A stretch of 64,000 nucleotides of DNA from Paractinoplanes maris (GCF_023544465.1 NZ_JALPVL010000001.1:62001-126000); one strand, 5' to 3'; numbered from the stretch's first letter, positions 39,357 through 49,344 are shown. A program made the numbers and translations. The notes: generated by a model not told the origin, from the sequence alone.

Positions 39357-40691
39357 TTAGCGGTGCGTGCCGAACGCGTTCTCGTCGAAGGGTCCCACCA
39401 CGGCGAGCGACATCGGCTGCGAGAAGAGCTGGGCCGCCGCCTCGTTCACCTCGTCGGGGGTGACCTCGTCGACCCGCCTCAGCAACTCGTCGACCGACAT
39501 GAGATCGCCGTAGAGCAACTCCGACTTGGCCAGGCGGCTCATCCGCGACCCGGTGTCCTCGAGTCCGAGCACGTACGAGCCCTTGACCATGCCCTTGCCC
39601 CGAGCGATCTCCTCGGCGCTGACGCCCTTGACCGCCACCCGCTCGAGCTCGGTCCGGACCAGGTCGAGGACCTCCTCCACCTTGCCGGGGGCGCAGCCCG
39701 CATAGACACCGAACAGGCCGGCGTCGGCGTACTGGCTGGCGTAGGAGTAGACCGAGTAGGCCAGCCCTCGCTTCTCGCGGATCTCCTGGAACAGGCGGCT
39801 GGACATGCCGCCGCCGAGCACGTTGTTGAGCACGCCCAGCGCGAACCGGCGCTCGTCGCCGCGGCTGATGCCGACGCCGCCGAGCACCAGGTGCCCCTGC
39901 TCGGTGTCGCGGTTGCGCACCACCGTGTGCGGCTTCTGGGTGGGCACCCGCTTGGAACCGGTCCGGGGCGCGGCCGGCTCGGCCGGTCCGGAGTCGAGCG
40001 CGGTGCCGGCCAGGGCCTTGCGTACGAGACGGACGACCTGGGCGTGGTCGAGGTTGCCGGCCGCCGCCACCACGATGTGCGGGGCCGTGTAGCGCCGCCG
40101 ATAGAAACCGTGGATCTGGTTGCGGGTCATCGGGGTGATCGATTCCTCGGTGCCCGAGATCAGCCGGCCCAGCGGGTGGGTGCCGAAGATGGCCTCGGTG
40201 AAGATGTCGTGCACCTCGTCACCGGGCTCGTCCTCGTGCATGGCGATCTCTTCGAGGATCACGCCGCGCTCGGTCTCGACGTCGGACGGCTCCATGATCG
40301 AGTCGGCCACCGCGTCGCACAGCACGTCGACCGCGAGCGGCAGGTCCGCGTCCAGCACCCGCGCGTAGTAGCAGGTGTATTCCTTCGTGGTGAAGGCGTT
40401 GGTCTCGCCGCCCACCGCCTCGATCTCGGCCGAGATCTGCAGCGCGGTGCGCTTGTGCGTGCCCTTGAAGAGCAGGTGCTCGAGGAAGTGCGAGGCGCCG
40501 GACATGCCGGGCGTCTCGTCCCGCGAGCCGATGCCCACCCATACGCCGACCGAGGCGCTGCGGGTGGTCGGGATCGACTCGGTGACAATGCGCAGCCCGT
40601 TGGGCAGGGTCGTGCGCTTGGCACCGTCCGAGAGGGTCCTGGTAGTAGCGCGGGCCGGCTTTCCGGCCGGCCCGCGCGAACTCGTTGTCAC
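39357..40691 (-). CDS. M16-family zinc peptidase (pitrilysin/MPP-like)
   Basis: A 444-residue protein of the insulinase superfamily. The inverted zinc motif HFLEH (68-72) with downstream Glu in ETERGVILEEIAMHEDEP is complete, and the second half contains the inactive repeat with SSRLFQEIREKRGLAYSVYS. Bacterial genes of this kind (Rv2782c pepR) sit downstream of pnp, here six bases after the pnp stop. GTG start at 40691. Confidence 0.92.
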   Translation of the reverse strand: MTTSSRGPAGKPARATTRTLSDGAKRTTLPNGLRIVTESIPTTRSASVGVWVGIGSRDETPGMSGASHFLEHLLFKGTHKRTALQISAEIEAVGGETNAFTTKEYTCYYARVLDADLPLAVDVLCDAVADSIMEPSDVETERGVILEEIAMHEDEPGDEVHDIFTEAIFGTHPLGRLISGTEESITPMTRNQIHGFYRRRYTAPHIVVAAAGNLDHAQVVRLVRKALAGTALDSGPAEPAAPRTGSKRVPTQKPHTVVRNRDTEQGHLVLGGVGISRGDERRFALGVLNNVLGGGMSSRLFQEIREKRGLAYSVYSYASQYADAGLFGVYAGCAPGKVEEVLDLVRTELERVAVKGVSAEEIARGKGMVKGSYVLGLEDTGSRMSRLAKSELLYGDLMSVDELLRRVDEVTPDEVNEAAAQLFSQPMSLAVVGPFDENAFGTHR

Positions 40692-40697
40692 AGCTCT

Positions 40698-43034
40698 TTA
40701 GTCGCGACGCTCGCCGCGGCCCTCGCCACCGGAACGACGGCGGCGGCGGGGCTCGCCACCACCCTCACCACGGGGCTCACGCGGCGGACGGCCACCCTCG
40801 GACGAGCCGTCGGCGGCGGGCGCGGCCGCAGCCGCAGCCGGAGCTTCCTCGCCCTCGGGCCGGACCTTGTCGAGGTAGATCTTGCCGCGGGCGTCGATGT
40901 CCGCGATGGACACCTCGACCTTGTCACCGACGTTGAGGAAGTCCTCGACCTTCTCGACCCGCTTGCCGTCGCCCACCTTGGAGATGTGCAGCAGGCCGTC
41001 GCGGCCGGGCAGCAGCGAGATGAAGGCGCCGAACGCCGCCGTCTTCACCACGGTGCCGAGGAACTTGTCGCCCATCTTGGGCAGCGTCGGGTTGGCGATC
41101 GCGTTGATCCGCTCGACCGCGGCCTCGGCCGACGGGCCGTTGGTCGCGCCGACGTAGATCGTGCCGTCGTCCTCGATGGAGATGTCGGCGCCGGTCTCGT
41201 CCTGGATCGCGTTGATCGTCTGGCCCTTGGGGCCGATCACCATGCCGATCTTGTCGACCGGGATCTTGACGGAGGTGACGCGAGGCGCGTACTCCGACAT
41301 CTCGGCGGGCGAGCTGATCGCCGCCTCCATCACGGTGAGGATCGTCGCGCGGGCGTCGTGCGCCTGCTGCAGGGCCCCGGCCAGCACGTCGGACGGGATG
41401 CCGTCGAGCTTGGTGTCGAGCTGCAGCGCGGTGACGAACTCGCTGGTGCCGGCGACCTTGAAGTCCATGTCACCGAACGCGTCCTCGGCGCCCAGGATGT
41501 CGGTCAGGGCGACGTACTGCGTCTTGCCGTCGACCTCGTCCGAGATCAGGCCCATCGCGATGCCGGCGACCGGCGCCTTCAGCGGCACACCGGCGCTCAG
41601 CAGCGACAGGGTCGAGGCGCAGACCGAGCCCATCGACGTCGAGCCGTTGGAGCCCAGCGCCTCGGAGACCTCACGGATCGCGTACGGGAACTCCTCGCGC
41701 GTCGGCAGGACGGGCACCAGGGCCCGCTCGGCCAGCGCGCCGTGACCGATCTCGCGGCGCTTCGGCGAGCCGACCCGGCCGGTCTCACCGGTCGAGTACG
41801 GCGGGAAGTTGTAGTTGTGCATGTAGCGCTTCGACTTCTCGGGCGCCAGGGTGTCGAGCGACTGCTCCATGCGCAGCATGTTCAGCGTGGTGACGCCCAG
41901 GATCTGGGTCTCGCCCCGCTCGAACAGAGCCGAGCCGTGCACGCGCGGCAGCACGCCGACCTGAGCGGTCAGCGGGCGGATGTCCCGCGGGCCACGGCCG
42001 TCGATGCGGACCTGGTCGCGCAGCACGCGCTGCCGGACCTCGCTCTTGGTGACCGAGCGGAAGGCGGCGCTGATCTCCTTCTCGCGGCCCTCGAAGCGCT
42101 CGTCGAGAAGCTCGTGCGCCTTGGCCTTGACCAGGTCGAGAGCCTCTTCGCGCTCCTGCTTGGCAGCGATCTTGAGAGCCTCGGCGGTCTCCTCGCGGAC
42201 GGCCTCGGTCACGGCCGAGTAGACGTCGTCCTGGTACTCCAGGAAGACCGGGAACTCGACGGCCGGCTTGGAGGCGACCTCGGCCAGCTCGCTCTGCGCG
42301 CGGCAGAGCTCGCGGATGGCCGGCTTGGCGGCCTCGAGGCCGCTGGCCACGATCTCCTCGGTCGGCGCGGCGGCGCCGGCCGCGATCAGCTTGATCGCGT
42401 GCGGGGTGGCCTCGGCCTCGACCATCATGATCGCGACGTCGCCGTCGGCCAGGGTGCGACCGGCGACCACCATGTCGAAGGTGGCCCGCTCGAGCTCCTC
42501 CAGCGTCGGGAAGGCGACCCACTGGCCGTCGATGTGCGCGACGCGGGTCGAGCCGATCGGACCGCTGAACGGCAGGCCGGACAGCTTGGTCGACAGCGAC
42601 GCGCCGTTCATGGCGACCACGTCGTAGGGGTGGGCCGGGTCGAGCGCGAGGACGGTCTCGACGACCTGGACCTCGTTGCGCAGGCCCTTGGTGAACGACG
42701 GGCGCAGCGGCCGGTCGATCAGGCGGCAGGTGAGGATGGCGTCCTCGCTGGGACGGCCCTCACGGCGGAAGAACGAGCCGGGGATGCGGCCCGCGGCGTA
42801 CATCCGCTCCTCGACGTCGACGGTGAGCGGGAAGAAGTCGAAGTGCTCCTTCGGCTGCTTGCTGGCCGTGGTCGCGGAGAGGACGACAGTGTCGCCCAGC
42901 TGGACGATGACCGAACCGGCGGCCTGCTTGGCGAGGCGGCCGGTGGAGAACGTGATCTCGCGAGTGCCGAAGGTGCCGTTGTCGATGACGGCGGTGCGGG
43001 ACTCGGTGCCGAGAGCGGTGTTCTGCTCTGTCAT
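40698..43034 (-). CDS. pnp: polyribonucleotide nucleotidyltransferase (PNPase)
   Basis: A 778-residue exoribonuclease/polymerase of the RNA degradosome: two RNase PH domains separated by a helical domain, KH ([20 protein letters not shown]), and S1 ([20 protein letters not shown]) followed by an Ala/Gly/Arg-rich tail ([12 protein letters not shown]) typical of actinobacterial enzymes, which are also called guanosine pentaphosphate synthetase GpsI. ATG at 43034. The rpsO-pnp hairpin lies in the leader. Confidence 0.95.
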   Translation of the reverse strand: MTEQNTALGTESRTAVIDNGTFGTREITFSTGRLAKQAAGSVIVQLGDTVVLSATTASKQPKEHFDFFPLTVDVEERMYAAGRIPGSFFRREGRPSEDAILTCRLIDRPLRPSFTKGLRNEVQVVETVLALDPAHPYDVVAMNGASLSTKLSGLPFSGPIGSTRVAHIDGQWVAFPTLEELERATFDMVVAGRTLADGDVAIMMVEAEATPHAIKLIAAGAAAPTEEIVASGLEAAKPAIRELCRAQSELAEVASKPAVEFPVFLEYQDDVYSAVTEAVREETAEALKIAAKQEREEALDLVKAKAHELLDERFEGREKEISAAFRSVTKSEVRQRVLRDQVRIDGRGPRDIRPLTAQVGVLPRVHGSALFERGETQILGVTTLNMLRMEQSLDTLAPEKSKRYMHNYNFPPYSTGETGRVGSPKRREIGHGALAERALVPVLPTREEFPYAIREVSEALGSNGSTSMGSVCASTLSLLSAGVPLKAPVAGIAMGLISDEVDGKTQYVALTDILGAEDAFGDMDFKVAGTSEFVTALQLDTKLDGIPSDVLAGALQQAHDARATILTVMEAAISSPAEMSEYAPRVTSVKIPVDKIGMVIGPKGQTINAIQDETGADISIEDDGTIYVGATNGPSAEAAVERINAIANPTLPKMGDKFLGTVVKTAAFGAFISLLPGRDGLLHISKVGDGKRVEKVEDFLNVGDKVEVSIADIDARGKIYLDKVRPEGEEAPAAAAAAPAADGSSEGGRPPREPRGEGGGEPRRRRRSGGEGRGERRD

Positions 43035-43197
43035 GTGGTGCGGTACTCCTTCGTCGAGGACCCGGCGGTCTGCACAGCGCGGTTTGTTTCGCAGCTGCCG
43101 GTCTTCGATCGAAGTACCCAGGAATCAGCTGCCTGGGAACCACTACCGAGGACCGGTGGCTTACTGCGTGCCGCGCGGGTCCGTGGGTGAAACATGT

Positions 43198-43226
43198 GGA
43201 GGGAGTGACCCGTGGCCACTCCCTCC
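43198..43226 (-). terminator. hairpin between rpsO and pnp
   Basis: A perfect 10-bp stem GGAGGGAGTG / CACTCCCTCC with a 9-base loop beginning six bases after the rpsO stop. In many bacteria a stem-loop in this place attenuates transcription or is the RNase cleavage point in rpsO-pnp mRNA. The remaining 160 bases before pnp hold further dyads but no gene. Confidence 0.7.
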
Positions 43227-43232
43227 GTCAAG

Positions 43233-43502
43233 TCAGCGGCGCAGGCCGAGACGCTCGATCAGCGTCCGGTAGCGCGCGATGTCCTTCTTCTGAACGTAGT
43301 TGAGCAGGCGGCGGCGACGGCCGACCAGCAGCAGCAGACCACGACGGCTGTGGTGGTCGTGCTTGTGCACCTTCAGGTGCTCGGTGAGGTCGGCGATCCG
43401 CTTGGTCAGCATCGCGACCTGCACCTCGGGCGATCCGGTGTCGCCGTCCTGCGCCTTGTACTCGTCGATGATCTTGGTCTTGGTCTCTTGATCGAGCGCC
43501 AT
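43233..43502 (-). CDS. rpsO: 30S ribosomal protein S15
   Basis: An 89-residue S15 of standard length: [16 protein letters not shown], then [21 protein letters not shown] and [22 protein letters not shown] with the C-terminal LGLRR. It binds 16S rRNA helices 20-22. GGAG eight bases upstream of the ATG at 43502 fixes the start. It precedes pnp as in most bacteria. Confidence 0.97.
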   Translation of the reverse strand: MALDQETKTKIIDEYKAQDGDTGSPEVQVAMLTKRIADLTEHLKVHKHDHHSRRGLLLLVGRRRRLLNYVQKKDIARYRTLIERLGLRR

Positions 43503-43578
43503 GTTCTCCGTGATTCTGTGTTGCCGAGGAATCGGTATCCCCGCGGCCCGCGGCGTCGGGCAGGCAGGCGGGACCGGT

Positions 43579-43595
43579 CGTCGGATAATCCGACG
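43579..43595. promoter_or_regulatory. 17-bp dyad upstream of rpsO
   Basis: CGTCGGAT-A-ATCCGACG, a perfect 8-bp inverted repeat around one base. It lies 23 bases past the ribF stop and 77 bases before the rpsO start. The near-absent loop makes a protein-binding dyad more likely than a terminator; either is possible. Confidence 0.45.
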
Positions 43596-43617
43596 TCGCG
43601 TCAAGGCTACCAGCACG

Positions 43618-44550
43618 TCAACGAAGCAGCGCGCGGGTCTCTTCCACGTCCTCACCGATCTGGGCGATCAGCGGCTCGAGGGCGTCGTAGGTCCGCTGCT
43701 CGCGCAGGTGGGCCACGAAGTCGAGGCTCACCCGCTCGCCGTAGAGATCCCCTTCGAAGTCCAGCACGTAGGCCTCGACGCGGCGTTCCCGACCGGAGAA
43801 GGTGGGGTTGGTGCCGATCGAGACGCTCGCGGGCAGGCGTGCGGCATGCTCGCCGCCCCGGATCAGCCAGGCCGCATAGACACCGTCGGCCGGCACCGCG
43901 GCGTAGCGGTGAACCATGAGATTGGCCGTGGGAAACCCGATCTCGCGGCCGCGCTGGTCCCCCCGGACCACCACACCCCCGAGCCGATGCGGTCGCCCGA
44001 GCGCGGCCGCCGCGGCACGCACGTCCCCCGCGTCGACACAACTGCGGATGTACGTCGAGGAGAAGACCAGCCCGTCCTCGGACACCAGCGGCGCCTCCTC
44101 GACGGTGAACCCGAACGACACCCCGAGCCGCTCCAGCAGCGTGACGTCACCCGCGGCGCGATGCCCGAAGCGGAAGTTGTCCCCCACCACGACGGCGGCC
44201 GCGTGCAATGCCTCGACCAGCACGTCGTGCGCGAAGGCCTCGGGGCTGAGCTGCGAGAACGCCGGCGTGAAGGGCACCACGCAGAGCGCGTCGACACCGA
44301 GCTGCTCGATCAGCTCGGCCTTGCGCACCGGCTCGGTCAGCACCGCCGGGTGCGATCCGGGGCGCACGACCTCGGCCGGATGCGGGTCGAACGTCACCAC
44401 CACCGACTGAAGTCCCAGGTCACGGGCGCGCTTCACGGCATGGCCGATGATCGCCTGGTGGCCGCGGTGCACCCCGTCGAAGACCCCGATCGTGACGACC
44501 GACCGCCCCCACCCACCCGGAACAGCCTCAAACCCTCGCCACCGCTGCAT
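43618..44550 (-). CDS. ribF: bifunctional riboflavin kinase / FAD synthetase
   Basis: A 310-residue enzyme making FMN and FAD. The N-terminal nucleotidyltransferase has [14 protein letters not shown] (19-32) and [13 protein letters not shown], the C-terminal kinase has [11 protein letters not shown] and [17 protein letters not shown] at 44550 with GGGAGGG; an upstream in-frame extension is not supported. The truB gene ends 84 bases upstream. No FMN riboswitch is visible before it. Confidence 0.93.
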   Translation of the reverse strand: MQRWRGFEAVPGGWGRSVVTIGVFDGVHRGHQAIIGHAVKRARDLGLQSVVVTFDPHPAEVVRPGSHPAVLTEPVRKAELIEQLGVDALCVVPFTPAFSQLSPEAFAHDVLVEALHAAAVVVGDNFRFGHRAAGDVTLLERLGVSFGFTVEEAPLVSEDGLVFSSTYIRSCVDAGDVRAAAAALGRPHRLGGVVVRGDQRGREIGFPTANLMVHRYAAVPADGVYAAWLIRGGEHAARLPASVSIGTNPTFSGRERRVEAYVLDFEGDLYGERVSLDFVAHLREQRTYDALEPLIAQIGEDVEETRALLR

Positions 44551-44633
44551 GTCCAGCCCTCCCGGCCTCAGCCAACGGCCCCAGAGTATCGACGGTGCCG
44601 CGCGGTCCGGTTTCCAGCCAGGGGTCAGGCCGC

Positions 44634-45515
44634 TCAAGCAGGCGCCAGGACGATCTCGGCCCGCGCCTTTCCGTCGCGCTCGGCCACGATGGCGAGGACC
44701 TCGCCCGACGGCGAGAACACCGCATAGGGCCCCGGGATGCCGACCGGCGCCAGCGGACCGCCATGGCTCAGAACCCGAGCCTCCTCGGCGGTGGCCTCGC
44801 GCTCCGGGAAGGCCTGCCGGGCGGCCTCGGCCATCGGCAGGCCCACCACGTCGGGCGCCACCTCTTCGAGCTGCTCCAGCGTGCGGGCCGAGGCCAGGGT
44901 CAGGCCACCCACCGCGGTCCGCCGCAGCGCCGTCAAGTGACCGCCGACCTGCAGCACGGTCCCCAGGTCGCGGGCGATGGCCCGGATGTAGGTGCCCGAC
45001 GTGCAGGTCACGTCGATGTCGATGTCGACCGACGACGCCGTCCGCCGGATGTCGAGCACGTCGAGGCGGGAGATCGTGACCCGGCGGGCCGGGATCTGGA
45101 CGTCCTCACCCTCGCGCACCCGCTTGTAGGCGCGCTCACCATTGATCTTGATGGCACTGACGGCGCTCGGCACCTGGTCGATCTCGCCGCGCTGCCGGGC
45201 CAGGCCGTCGTGGATCGCCTCGTCGGTCACGGCGTCGACCGGGGCCGTCGCGGTGACCTCACCCTCGGCGTCGTCGGTGATCGTGGACTGGCCGAGGCGA
45301 ATGGTCGCGGTATAGCTCTTCTCCGAGCCGATCACATACGTCAGCAGCCGGGTCGCCCGGTTGACCCCGATGATCAGCACGCCGGTGGCCATCGGGTCGA
45401 GCGTGCCGCCGTGACCGACGCGCCGCGTCCTGGCCAGGCGGCGGATGCGGGCCACCACGTCGTGCGAGGTCATCCCCGCCGGCTTGTCCACCACGATCAG
45501 TCCGTCCGCGCTCAC
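44634..45515 (-). CDS. truB: tRNA pseudouridine(55) synthase TruB
   Basis: A 293-residue pseudouridine synthase acting on U55 of tRNA. Catalytic Asp40 lies in HGGTLDPMATGVL; KSYTATIRLG, the INGERAYKRVREG motif and SGTYIRAIARDLG follow. A C-terminal domain of about 70 residues is present. GTG start at 45515. It precedes ribF, an order shared with several actinobacteria. Confidence 0.94.
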   Translation of the reverse strand: MSADGLIVVDKPAGMTSHDVVARIRRLARTRRVGHGGTLDPMATGVLIIGVNRATRLLTYVIGSEKSYTATIRLGQSTITDDAEGEVTATAPVDAVTDEAIHDGLARQRGEIDQVPSAVSAIKINGERAYKRVREGEDVQIPARRVTISRLDVLDIRRTASSVDIDIDVTCTSGTYIRAIARDLGTVLQVGGHLTALRRTAVGGLTLASARTLEQLEEVAPDVVGLPMAEAARQAFPEREATAEEARVLSHGGPLAPVGIPGPYAVFSPSGEVLAIVAERDGKARAEIVLAPA

Positions 45516-45549
45516 CGGACCACCTTAGAAGCCTGCCGGGCCCGGCCCG

Positions 45550-46869
45550 TCAGCGCGTCACCCCGACCACGGCCCACCGGCCCGAACGCCAGCGCCACAC
45601 GGTCGTGGCGAAACGGATCAGGATCAGCAGGGCCAGCCCGGCCCAGATGCCCCCGAGGCCGAGGTCGAAGAAGTACGCGATCCAGATGGCCGGAAGGAAG
45701 CCGAGCACGGCCGCGGCCAGCGTGATGTCGCGCAGGAAACGCACGTCCCCGGCACCGATCAGCACGCCGTCGAGCGCGTAGACCACCCCGGCGAACGGCA
45801 GCAGCCCGATGAACCAGGGCCAGATGAGCGCGGCCTGGTCGTGCACCCCGGCGTCCGGCGTGAACCACCCCGCGATGTGCCCGCTGCCCGCCGCGACCAG
45901 CACGGCGAAGGCGATGCCGGCCACGCCCCCGGCGACGGTCACCTTCCGCGCCACGGCCCGCGCCTCGGCCGTGCTGCCAGCGCCGAGCGCCGCCCCGACC
46001 AGTGACTGGGCGGCGATCGCGACCGCGTCGAGGGCCAGCGCGCTGAAGAACCAGAGTTGCAGCGCGATCTGGTGGGCGCCGACCGATTCGACACCGAAGC
46101 GGCTGGCCACCGCGGTGGCCGACAGGAAGCAGGCCTGGAACGCGGCCCCGCGGATCAGCAGGTCCCGCCCGAGGCGCACCTGCTGACCGATGACCTGGAG
46201 GCTGGGGCGCAGGTGCCTCGTCTCGCGGATCAGGGCGTACAGGAAGAAGCCGCCGGAGACGCTCTGCGCGACCACGTTGGCGACGGCCGAGCCGGCGAGC
46301 CCCCAGCCGGCCGGATAGACGAGCACCGGGCAGAGGATCGCGGAGAGCACATTGGCGCCGAGCACGAAGATCAGCGGACGCCGGGTGTCCTGCACCCCGC
46401 GCATCCAGCCATTGCCGGCCGCGGCCAGCAGCAGGCCGGGAGCGCCGAGAGCGGCGATTCTCAGCCAGCCGGCGGCGGCTTCCGCCGTCGCCGGGTCGCC
46501 GGAGAGGGCCTGGGCCAGCGGGCCGGCGAAGGGCTGGGCGAGCAGAGCGAGGAGTACGCCCCCGGCGAGCGCGAGCCAGGAGGCCTGCACCCCCTCGGCG
46601 ACGGCGGCGGCCCGATCACCCGCTCCGAAGCGCCGGGCAGCGCGGCCGGTGGTGCCGTACGCCATGAGCGTGCCCAGCCAGGCGGCCACCGACATGGTCG
46701 TGCCACCGACCGCGACGGCCGCGAGCGGAATCGACCCGAGATGCCCGACCACGGCCGTGTCGACCAGCACGTAGAGCGGCTCGGCGGCCAGCACGACCAG
46801 CGCCGGCAGCGCGAGTTGCGCGATCCGCTTGGCCGAAACGGCGGGCTGCGGCTGGGCAGGCGGGTTCAT
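45550..46869 (-). CDS. dinF: MATE-family efflux transporter (DinF type)
   Basis: A 439-residue polytopic protein with twelve predicted membrane segments. The N-terminal half has PLYVLVDTAVVGHLGSIPLA, the position of the DinF/MATE signature, followed by two homologous bundles. It would export organic cations using Na or H gradients; the in vivo substrate is unknown. DinF lies between truB and infB genes in mycobacteria too. ATG at 46869. Confidence 0.85.
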   Translation of the reverse strand: MNPPAQPQPAVSAKRIAQLALPALVVLAAEPLYVLVDTAVVGHLGSIPLAAVAVGGTTMSVAAWLGTLMAYGTTGRAARRFGAGDRAAAVAEGVQASWLALAGGVLLALLAQPFAGPLAQALSGDPATAEAAAGWLRIAALGAPGLLLAAAGNGWMRGVQDTRRPLIFVLGANVLSAILCPVLVYPAGWGLAGSAVANVVAQSVSGGFFLYALIRETRHLRPSLQVIGQQVRLGRDLLIRGAAFQACFLSATAVASRFGVESVGAHQIALQLWFFSALALDAVAIAAQSLVGAALGAGSTAEARAVARKVTVAGGVAGIAFAVLVAAGSGHIAGWFTPDAGVHDQAALIWPWFIGLLPFAGVVYALDGVLIGAGDVRFLRDITLAAAVLGFLPAIWIAYFFDLGLGGIWAGLALLILIRFATTVWRWRSGRWAVVGVTR

Positions 46870-46920
46870 GACTGCTCATGATGCCCGCCCGGCCGTAAGG
46901 ACTGCAATGCTGACGGGGAC

Positions 46921-47010
46921 TTACTGACGCGTGTCCATCGAGGTCTGCAGTGCGCGGCGGGCCTGCTCGCGGGCTTCGTCGGTGTTCTGGGGCTTCGGCT
47001 TCGCGGCCAT
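46921..47010 (-). CDS. small protein of 29 residues
   Basis: ATG at 47010 with GGAAGGA nine bases upstream, stop TAA at 46921. The peptide begins MAAKPKPQNTDEAREQARRA and ends in MDTRQ; it is charged, has no hydrophobic segment and is predicted mainly helical. Good ribosome binding site, coding-like codon use (third-position G/C) and clean boundaries support it, while the size makes chance possible. It is unknown to me. It lies in the 332-bp gap between the DHH gene terminator and the MATE gene, so it probably has its own promoter. Confidence 0.6.
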   Translation of the reverse strand: MAAKPKPQNTDEAREQARRALQTSMDTRQ

Positions 47011-47289
47011 GATCGTGGTCCTTCCACGGTGGGTGCGGACGCGGCACGACGACACGCGTCCTCGGAGTGGTCGAGCGGGCGTCACGTGGGCCGGCCCGGG
47101 ATCGCCGGGCGCTTGGCGCGGGTGACGCGACCCGAGTGGGTGAACCCGGGTGGCTCGAGGCTTCGCGGCGGGCGGTGGTCACGGCCGCGCAAAACCAAAT
47201 CACCGTTCAGGTACCAAAACTATCGTTCAGTTCCGCCGAATGGAGCGCGCTTCCCACCAAGCGGGACACGAACCATTTCCCGACAGCAC
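47011..47289. other. gap upstream of the small ORF
   Basis: No gene recognised. Contains two direct copies of ACCAAA(N3-4)CGTTCAG-type sequence (47194-47210 and 47213-47230) in a rare A-rich patch, probably part of the promoter region of the small ORF. Confidence 0.45.
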
Positions 47290-47327
47290 AAAAACGCCCG
47301 TCCCGGCCGAGGAGGCCGAGACGGGCG
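47290..47327 (-). terminator. intrinsic terminator after the DHH gene
   Basis: On the minus strand CGCCCGTCTCGGCC, a 5-base loop, GGCCGGGACGGGCG (one mismatch) then TTTTT. It lies 15 bases after the DHH phosphoesterase stop. A textbook factor-independent terminator, clearest in the window. Confidence 0.85.
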
Positions 47328-47342
47328 ACACGGTGCGAGCGG

Positions 47343-48428
47343 TCAGGCGGCGTAGGCCTCCAGCAGCGGGCGAATCTGGGCGATGACGTCCTCGGGGGTG
47401 CCGTGACCGGTGAAACCGGCGGCCAGCCGGTGGCCGCCACCGCCCAGGGCCGCAGCGACCGCGCTGACGTTCACGCCGCCCTTGGAGCGCAGCGAGACCG
47501 CCCACTCGCCCGGCGTCAGCTCCTTGACCACCACCGCCACGTCGGCCTCGGCCACGCCCCGGACCGGGTCGATCAGCGCGTCGAGCACGTAGGGGCGCTG
47601 GCCGTGGCGTTCCAGATCGGCGGTCGTGGCCCAAGTCCAGACCAGGCCCCGGCCACCGGCCGCCGACGGGTCCAGGGTCGCCCGGCCCAGCACCTCGCCG
47701 GCCAGCTTCATCGCACCGAAGGGCCGGGTGTCGAACGTCCGGCGGGCGATCTCGGCCGGGCTGATGCCGGTGGCGATCAGGCGGGCGGCGAGCTCGTGGA
47801 CCGACGGCGAGCGCACGAACTTGAACGAACCGGTGTCGGTGGTCAGCGCGACGTAGAGGCACTCCGCGATCTCGGCGTCGAGCGGGACGCCCAGCCGGCT
47901 CAGCAGCCCCTCAGCCACCACCGAGGTCGCGGCGGCGGTCGGGTCGACCAGGCTGACCGTGCCGAACCCGGTGAACGACGCGTGGTGATCGAGCGCGACC
48001 ACGCAGGCGTCGCCGTCGAGCCGGTCGGCCAGCCCGCCCAGCCGCGACTCGGCGGCCACATCGAAGATCAGGATCAACGGCGGGTCGGCCCACGCCTGCG
48101 CCTCGGGCACCAGCAGCTCGGAGCCGGGCAGCTGACGATAGGGCTCGGGCACGTCGAACTCGCCGGGGAAGGTCGCCCGCAGCCGGGTGAAGCCCAGCCG
48201 GCGCAGGCCGAGGGCGAAGCCGAGCATGCTGCCGAGCGCGTCCCCGTCCGGGTTGACGTGGCAGATCAGCTGCACCTCGTCGTCGGGGCCGACACCGCGG
48301 ACGGCCGCCACCGCGGCCGCCCAGTCGGCCTCCGCGATCGCCGGGGAATCCGCGGCCGACCGGGGCTCAGGAGCACGCGGGGCGCGGCCCGGCTCGACGC
48401 CGGACCGCGTCACTGAACCGGAGGTCAC
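47343..48428 (-). CDS. DHH-family phosphoesterase (NrnA/PAP phosphatase-like)
   Basis: A 361-residue protein. DHH domain motifs are VNPDGDALGS (58-67) and VALDHHASF, the DHHA1 domain has GGGGHRLAAGFTGHG. In M. tuberculosis Rv2837c the same gene degrades oligoribonucleotides and c-di-AMP, and dephosphorylates pAp. GTG at 48428 overlaps the rbfA stop by four bases. It is the last gene of the run infB-rbfA-dhh, although DUF503 and Trm11 genes lie between. Confidence 0.9.
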   Translation of the reverse strand: MTSGSVTRSGVEPGRAPRAPEPRSAADSPAIAEADWAAAVAAVRGVGPDDEVQLICHVNPDGDALGSMLGFALGLRRLGFTRLRATFPGEFDVPEPYRQLPGSELLVPEAQAWADPPLILIFDVAAESRLGGLADRLDGDACVVALDHHASFTGFGTVSLVDPTAAATSVVAEGLLSRLGVPLDAEIAECLYVALTTDTGSFKFVRSPSVHELAARLIATGISPAEIARRTFDTRPFGAMKLAGEVLGRATLDPSAAGGRGLVWTWATTADLERHGQRPYVLDALIDPVRGVAEADVAVVVKELTPGEWAVSLRSKGGVNVSAVAAALGGGGHRLAAGFTGHGTPEDVIAQIRPLLEAYAA

Positions 48429-48901
48429 CCCTGATCCTCGCGAGCGCCGACGCGCTCGGAGGTGGTGGTGTCGTCCTCGTCCTCGTCGTCCTCGACCTTG
48501 TAGGGGTCGGGATCGCCCGCATACTGCTTGCCGGCCGCCAGGGCCTGGACCTCCTGGTCGCGCAGCCGGGCCGCAGCCAGCAGGTCCTCCATCTCCTTGG
48601 CGTGATCCTGCACGTTGTCCTGCGTGAAGGCGAGGCTCGGCGAGTGCCGCAGGCCGAGGGCGTGACCGACCCGGGTGCGCAGCATGCCCTTGGCGCTCTC
48701 GAGCGCGGCCTTGGTGGCCGCCTGCTCGGTGGGGTCGCCGAGCACGGTGTAGAACACCGTGGCCTCGCGCAGGTCACCGGTGATCCGCGCGTCCGTGATG
48801 GTCACCATGCCGAGCCGGGGATCCTTGATCTCACGTACCAGCGATGCCACCAGTTCCCGTACGCGTTCCGCATGCCGACGCGTCTTGGCCGGGTCCGACA
48901 T
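48425..48901 (-). CDS. rbfA: ribosome-binding factor A
   Basis: A 158-residue cold-shock type assembly factor for the 30S subunit with KH fold: MSDPAKTRRHAERVRELVAS, IKDPRLGMVTITDARIT and the usual RTRVGHALGLRHSPSLAF. An acidic C-terminal tail (EDDEDEDD) of about 40 residues is actinobacterial. ATG at 48901 with a perfect GGAGG at -8. Confidence 0.95.
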   Translation of the reverse strand: MSDPAKTRRHAERVRELVASLVREIKDPRLGMVTITDARITGDLREATVFYTVLGDPTEQAATKAALESAKGMLRTRVGHALGLRHSPSLAFTQDNVQDHAKEMEDLLAAARLRDQEVQALAAGKQYAGDPDPYKVEDDEDEDDTTTSERVGAREDQG

Positions 48902-48995
48902 ATCGCCCACCTCCGACTGTGCTCCGCGGGTCTGAACAACCCCCGCCCAACTGGTGAAGCGTACCCACGTGTCCGCGGGGCCGAACGTGCGAGTG

Positions 48996-49289
48996 TCAGT
49001 CGTCGTCACCGTGCAGCCGGCGCTTCACCGACAGCAACTCGATCTCGGGACGGCCGGCCACCTGGTTCTCACAGGTGTCGATGACCGCGCGGGCCTGGGC
49101 CGGCTCGGCGGCCACCGCCGCAACCCCGATCTGGGCTCGTCCGTGCAGGTCGTGGAAGCCCACCTCGGCCACGCTGACGTCGAATTTCTTCAGCATCGCG
49201 ACGATCGGGCGGACATAGGAACGCTTCTGCTTCAGCGACTGGGAGTCACCGGGAAGAAGCAGGTCGAAAACTGCGGTCTCCGTATACAT
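48996..49289 (-). CDS. DUF503 (YlxP-like) protein
   Basis: A 97-residue protein: MYTETAVFDLLLPGDSQSLK, KQKRSYVRPIVAMLKK, and the conserved SVAEVGFHDLHGRAQIGVA. Genes of this family (YlxP) lie between infB and rbfA in many Gram-positives, and it may be a ribosome-associated factor. ATG at 49289. Confidence 0.9.
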   Translation of the reverse strand: MYTETAVFDLLLPGDSQSLKQKRSYVRPIVAMLKKFDVSVAEVGFHDLHGRAQIGVAAVAAEPAQARAVIDTCENQVAGRPEIELLSVKRRLHGDDD

Positions 49290-49344
49290 CAGCGAGAAGG
49301 TTACTGCCGGGGTACGACAATCCGCGCTCCGATTTCCGGGCGCC

